DNA of 64,000 nt from JAIOPA01 sp046076045. Lineage in GTDB: Bacteria > Eisenbacteria > RBG-16-71-46. A model generated the notes under the pieces. The model did not search any database and had not been told where the DNA came from. It saw nothing but the letters and a program-made list of their open reading frames with translations. Positions 62,001-64,000 of this stretch are shown piece by piece. Within the stretch, counting starts at the first letter, position 1, and each line of letters starts with the position of its first letter. The position numbers were made by a program, and so were the translations under genes. The stretch spans positions 1-64,000 of the forward strand of contig JBJTRI010000119.1 of the NCBI GenBank assembly GCA_046076045.1. The letters are read 5' to 3'.

Positions 62001-64000
62001 GGTGCCAGTGGGCCGCTCACCTGGACGGTCGCATCCGGTGCGCTTCCCGCAGGCCTGACGCTGTCCTCGGCCGGCGTGCTCGCGGGCACGCCGACGGCCT
62101 CGGGCACGTTCCCGCTGGTGATTCGCGCCACCGAGGCCGCGGGTTGCCGGGGCTCGCTCGCCTGCACGCTCACCGTGGCCTGCCCGACCATCGCGCTCAC
62201 GCCCGCGTTGCTGCCGGACGGCTCCGTGGGCGCGGCCTACTCCGCCACGCTCGGTGCGGTCGGGGGCGTCGCCCCGTTCACGTATGCGGTGACCGCGGGC
62301 TCGCTGCCCGCGGGACTCACGCTGTCGGAGGCAGGTGCGATCTCGGGCACCCCGAGCGCGGTCGGCACGTCCATCCTGACCATCACCGCGACCGATGCGG
62401 CCGGTTGCACCGCGACGATCGAGCACCTCGTGGACGTGTACGCCACGGTGCCGCTCTCGACGGTGCGGGCCGTGTCGCTGGGGCAGGCCCTCACCAGCGC
62501 GCGCTCGCGCGTGACGGTGCCCTTCACCTACACGCGCGGCGAGAGCGACAGCGTGCGCGGCGTGACGGTGTCGTTCCAGACCGACCCCACGCGGGTCGCC
62601 TTGAACGACACGATGACCGCGGCGATCCGACTCGGCGACTGGACCGCGGGGTACCCGAACACGAACCTGCAGGTGGTCCAGGACGGCCCTGACGCGTGGA
62701 CGGTGGACGTCATCCTGCTCGGCGGGTCGTGCGGCATCACGACCGGGGGCACGTTGTTCACCGTGGACCTGCGTTCGGTGGGGCCGGACGGCCCCGCGCC
62801 GATCGTAGTGACGCGCGTGAAGGCCCGTGACTGCGGCAACCTGCCGGTGCCGGTGCGCGCCGGTGCGATCGACACGCTGCGTGTGCAGAACACGGACCTC
62901 GCGCTCACGCCGGCGACGCTGCCCAACGGCGAGGTCGGCGCGGCCTACTCGGTCGCACTGGGTGCGTCGAACGCGCGCACGCCGCTGACGTTCGCGCTCG
63001 TCTCGGGTGCGTTGCCGCCGGGGCTCGCGCTGTCCTCGTCGGGTGTGCTCACCGGGCTGCCCACGACGAGTGGGGCCTACTCGTTCACGGTCTCGGCAGC
63101 GGATGCCGACAGTGTGCCGGGCCAGCGCGTCTTCGTGCTCACGGTCGCGTGCCCGGTGCTGGTGCTCGACCCGGCGCTGCTCGCCGACGCTCGTGTGGGC
63201 GCGTCGTACTCGGACTCGATCGCGGTGCTCAACGGCATCGGCCCGTTCGCGTTCACGCTCGTCGAGGGTGTGTTGCCCAGCGGCCTCGCGTTGTCCCCGA
63301 CCGGCGCGATCTCGGGCGTGCCGACCGCTCCGGGCTTCCACATCTTCACGCTCGGTGCCACGGGCGGGTCGGGTTGCACGGGGCAGGAGACCTACACGAT
63401 CAACGTGTTCGCCGACTCGGCCGTCTCGCGCATCGTGGCCCGCACGCAGGGGCTCTGTCTCACGCCCTCGAACCCGTGCGTCACCGTGCCGTTCGTCTAC
63501 GAGCGAGCGGACACCATGCCCGCACGACTCGTGCACGTCGAGTTCGAGCTCGACGCCCGCTTCGCGCTGTGCACGCCGGCCGCGCCGTACTCGAGCATCC
63601 GCGAGGGGACATGGGCGGGGGGCGCGAGCACCGTGTTCCAGGTGATGTCGCTCGGCGCCAACCGCTACGGGGTGGACCTGGCGATCCTCGGTGAGCCGTG
63701 CGGCCCCGACTCGACCGTCGTGTTGTTCACGGTGGACGTCGCCGCGGTCGGCGGGGACGGCGTGGGCGACCTGGTCGTGACCGATGCGCGTGTGCGCGAC
63801 TGCGACAATCAGCCGATCCCGGTCGAGTCCGGTTCGACCGCGGCGCTGGTGGTGACCAGCACGCTGCCGCCCGCGATCGCGGATCTATCGGTGACGCGCG
63901 TGACCTCGGGGAATGGCACCTCGGGCCGCATCGGGTTGTTGGTGTCGTGGACGCCGCCGCTCGAGGGCGTGGTGTCCCTCTACCGTGCGCCATTCGGAAG
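59034..64000 (+). CDS. Giant secreted beta-propeller/Ig repeat protein (partial)
   Basis: The frame opens at GTG 59034 over the upstream stop and is still open at the window end: at least 1655 residues. A long N-terminal segment ends in a signal sequence (VLACTMVASAAHAQ). Residues 60-720 hold 14 repeats of about 48 residues with the core VYVGGQFTSIGGQVRNR and WNPNANGTV, likely beta-propeller blades. Then come five putative Ig modules of the SLPAGLTLS...ISGTP type, interleaved with three cohesin-like modules (VPFTYTRGESDSVRGVTVSF). The very end begins a fibronectin-III-like stretch. Probably a surface or matrix protein. An internal ATG within the signal region is an alternative start. Confidence 0.85.
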   Translation, partial: MTNTLVHRLRDAQRAIREWVAPRPLTRARACAAVLACTMVASAAHAQTLRPDFQITNGQVNAQVLRGDTLYVGGSFSFVGPVTGAGVPVDTATAQPLVGFPAVNGSVFAAVSDGAGGWYLGGQFTAVGSSPRSNLAYVLADGSVSSWNPGANGAVRALALRSGVLHCGGDFLSLGGVLRNRIGAVSASTGAVQAWNPNANATVRALVEGATGVYVGGQFTSIGGQVRNRVALLSFATGAADATWNPNANSTVNALHLHAASGTVYAGGQFTAIGGQLRNRAAALDAVTGVARGWNPNVAATVNAIAADAATVYLGGSFTSVGGQARSRIVAIDASTGLPTAWNPNAGNTVQTILLSGATLYVGGDFLAVGGEARSRLAALSTATGLATAWNPSAFGTVSVLQFDGSRLFVGGSFNGLGGVARNNLAAFDVTTGQVTAWNPDANNQVQALALSGDTLVVGGNFTSVAGQVRNGAAAVHAITGALHAFDPNVGGQVSAIAVALPRVYLGGLFGTVGGQVRVNLAAVNSATGAVESWTADTDDQVFAIEPTAQGVLVGGNFTLLSGVVRGFIGALDPVSGAATAWIPDANGTVRTIAAGCDRIYAGGFFTSIGGQSRNRAAALNRSNGQALSWDPNLNGPVFALMPRPGTVYLGGVFSTVGSTARNRIAAVDPVSAAVTAWNPNSNGTVRSVVVGNSEAYAGGLFSTMSGAPSGNLAAFPSDASLPCATIGLPSGPISTAVVGGAVAHSFPASGGTSPYCYRVSSGTLPTGLSLDPSTGSVTGTPLTSGTFSFSITATDVRGCTGTVALTWAVAPTPASNGVAPVTTGLCLNPEVSVVQVPFSLVRGDTLALRSVSVTFQVDTTRLRLPTAGPASAHVSAGAWGAAFPNRTLQVTELGGGRYTVEVALTGAPCGVTTGGTLFSVALAAQGPSGVAAVSLVAIGAQDCAGVPVGLNMGAAGGVNVSTSPIAVSPDSLPVAIAGGAYAVSFSATGASGPLTWTVASGALPAGLTLSSAGVLAGTPTASGTFPLVIRATEAAGCRGSLACTLTVACPTIALTPALLPDGSVGAAYSATLGAVGGVAPFTYAVTAGSLPAGLTLSEAGAISGTPSAVGTSILTITATDAAGCTATIEHLVDVYATVPLSTVRAVSLGQALTSARSRVTVPFTYTRGESDSVRGVTVSFQTDPTRVALNDTMTAAIRLGDWTAGYPNTNLQVVQDGPDAWTVDVILLGGSCGITTGGTLFTVDLRSVGPDGPAPIVVTRVKARDCGNLPVPVRAGAIDTLRVQNTDLALTPATLPNGEVGAAYSVALGASNARTPLTFALVSGALPPGLALSSSGVLTGLPTTSGAYSFTVSAADADSVPGQRVFVLTVACPVLVLDPALLADARVGASYSDSIAVLNGIGPFAFTLVEGVLPSGLALSPTGAISGVPTAPGFHIFTLGATGGSGCTGQETYTINVFADSAVSRIVARTQGLCLTPSNPCVTVPFVYERADTMPARLVHVEFELDARFALCTPAAPYSSIREGTWAGGASTVFQVMSLGANRYGVDLAILGEPCGPDSTVVLFTVDVAAVGGDGVGDLVVTDARVRDCDNQPIPVESGSTAALVVTSTLPPAIADLSVTRVTSGNGTSGRIGLLVSWTPPLEGVVSLYRAPFG

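Overview
The window is very GC-rich, densely coded bacterial chromosome. Most genes sit in tightly coupled strings with ATGA, GTGA or TGATG start/stop overlaps. Two secreted proteins end in a FlgD-like C-terminal sorting domain and another carries a DUF4114-type tail; with a GTP-type PEP carboxykinase and GT4-rich polysaccharide genes this points to an uncultured, diderm-like lineage of the Candidatus Eisenbacteria / FCB type. That placement is inference: there is no rRNA or marker set here to prove it.

Layout. (1) 1-15726: a surface polysaccharide locus. It holds an acyltransferase cut by the window start, a polyprenyl-phosphate sugar transferase that would start the repeat unit, a GT39-like membrane glycosyltransferase, a chain of GT2 and GT4 glycosyltransferases, and sugar-nucleotide enzymes. 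The GDP-mannose 6-dehydrogenase (AlgD type) and mannose-1-phosphate guanylyltransferase together predict GDP-mannuronate as a precursor. No flippase or polymerase is visible. (2) 15804-25872: carbohydrate storage and housekeeping: galT, glgA, aspartate kinase, tRNA-Gly, folE, a GT2, a thioredoxin-reductase-like flavoprotein without its cysteine pair, a DUF4301 protein, and a glgX broken by a one-base frameshift. (3) 25948-32404, minus strand: exported MsrB, an SGNH hydrolase, then a signalling cassette read FHA protein, HEAT-repeat Ser/Thr kinase, two degenerate PilT-like ATPases, HD-GYP protein. (4) 32639-45026: a secreted PIG-L deacetylase, a 34-residue membrane peptide and a sodium/solute symporter, a DUF2911 protein, a secreted PA-domain metalloprotease, a large hybrid histidine kinase with HPt, and a DEAD-box helicase. 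(5) 45039-52362: dGTPase, GTP-PEPCK, Xaa-Pro aminopeptidase, cupredoxin-like protein, VOC protein, MsrA, and a CDF cation exporter. (6) 52363-64000: a DUF4114-like secreted protein, an AT-richer intergenic region with a 16-bp perfect inverted repeat, a four-S1-domain protein, an M28 peptidase, a LysR regulator, a cohesin-like secreted protein, and a giant secreted repeat protein that runs off the window end.

Regulatory signals are readable against the GC background: several TTGNNN / TANNNT promoters with 17-18 bp spacers, a set of extended -10 boxes (TGCTANNNT) only 6-10 nt from start codons, and strong GC-rich hairpins without long U tracts at the ends of convergent genes. No transposase, integrase, CRISPR array or phage gene was seen.
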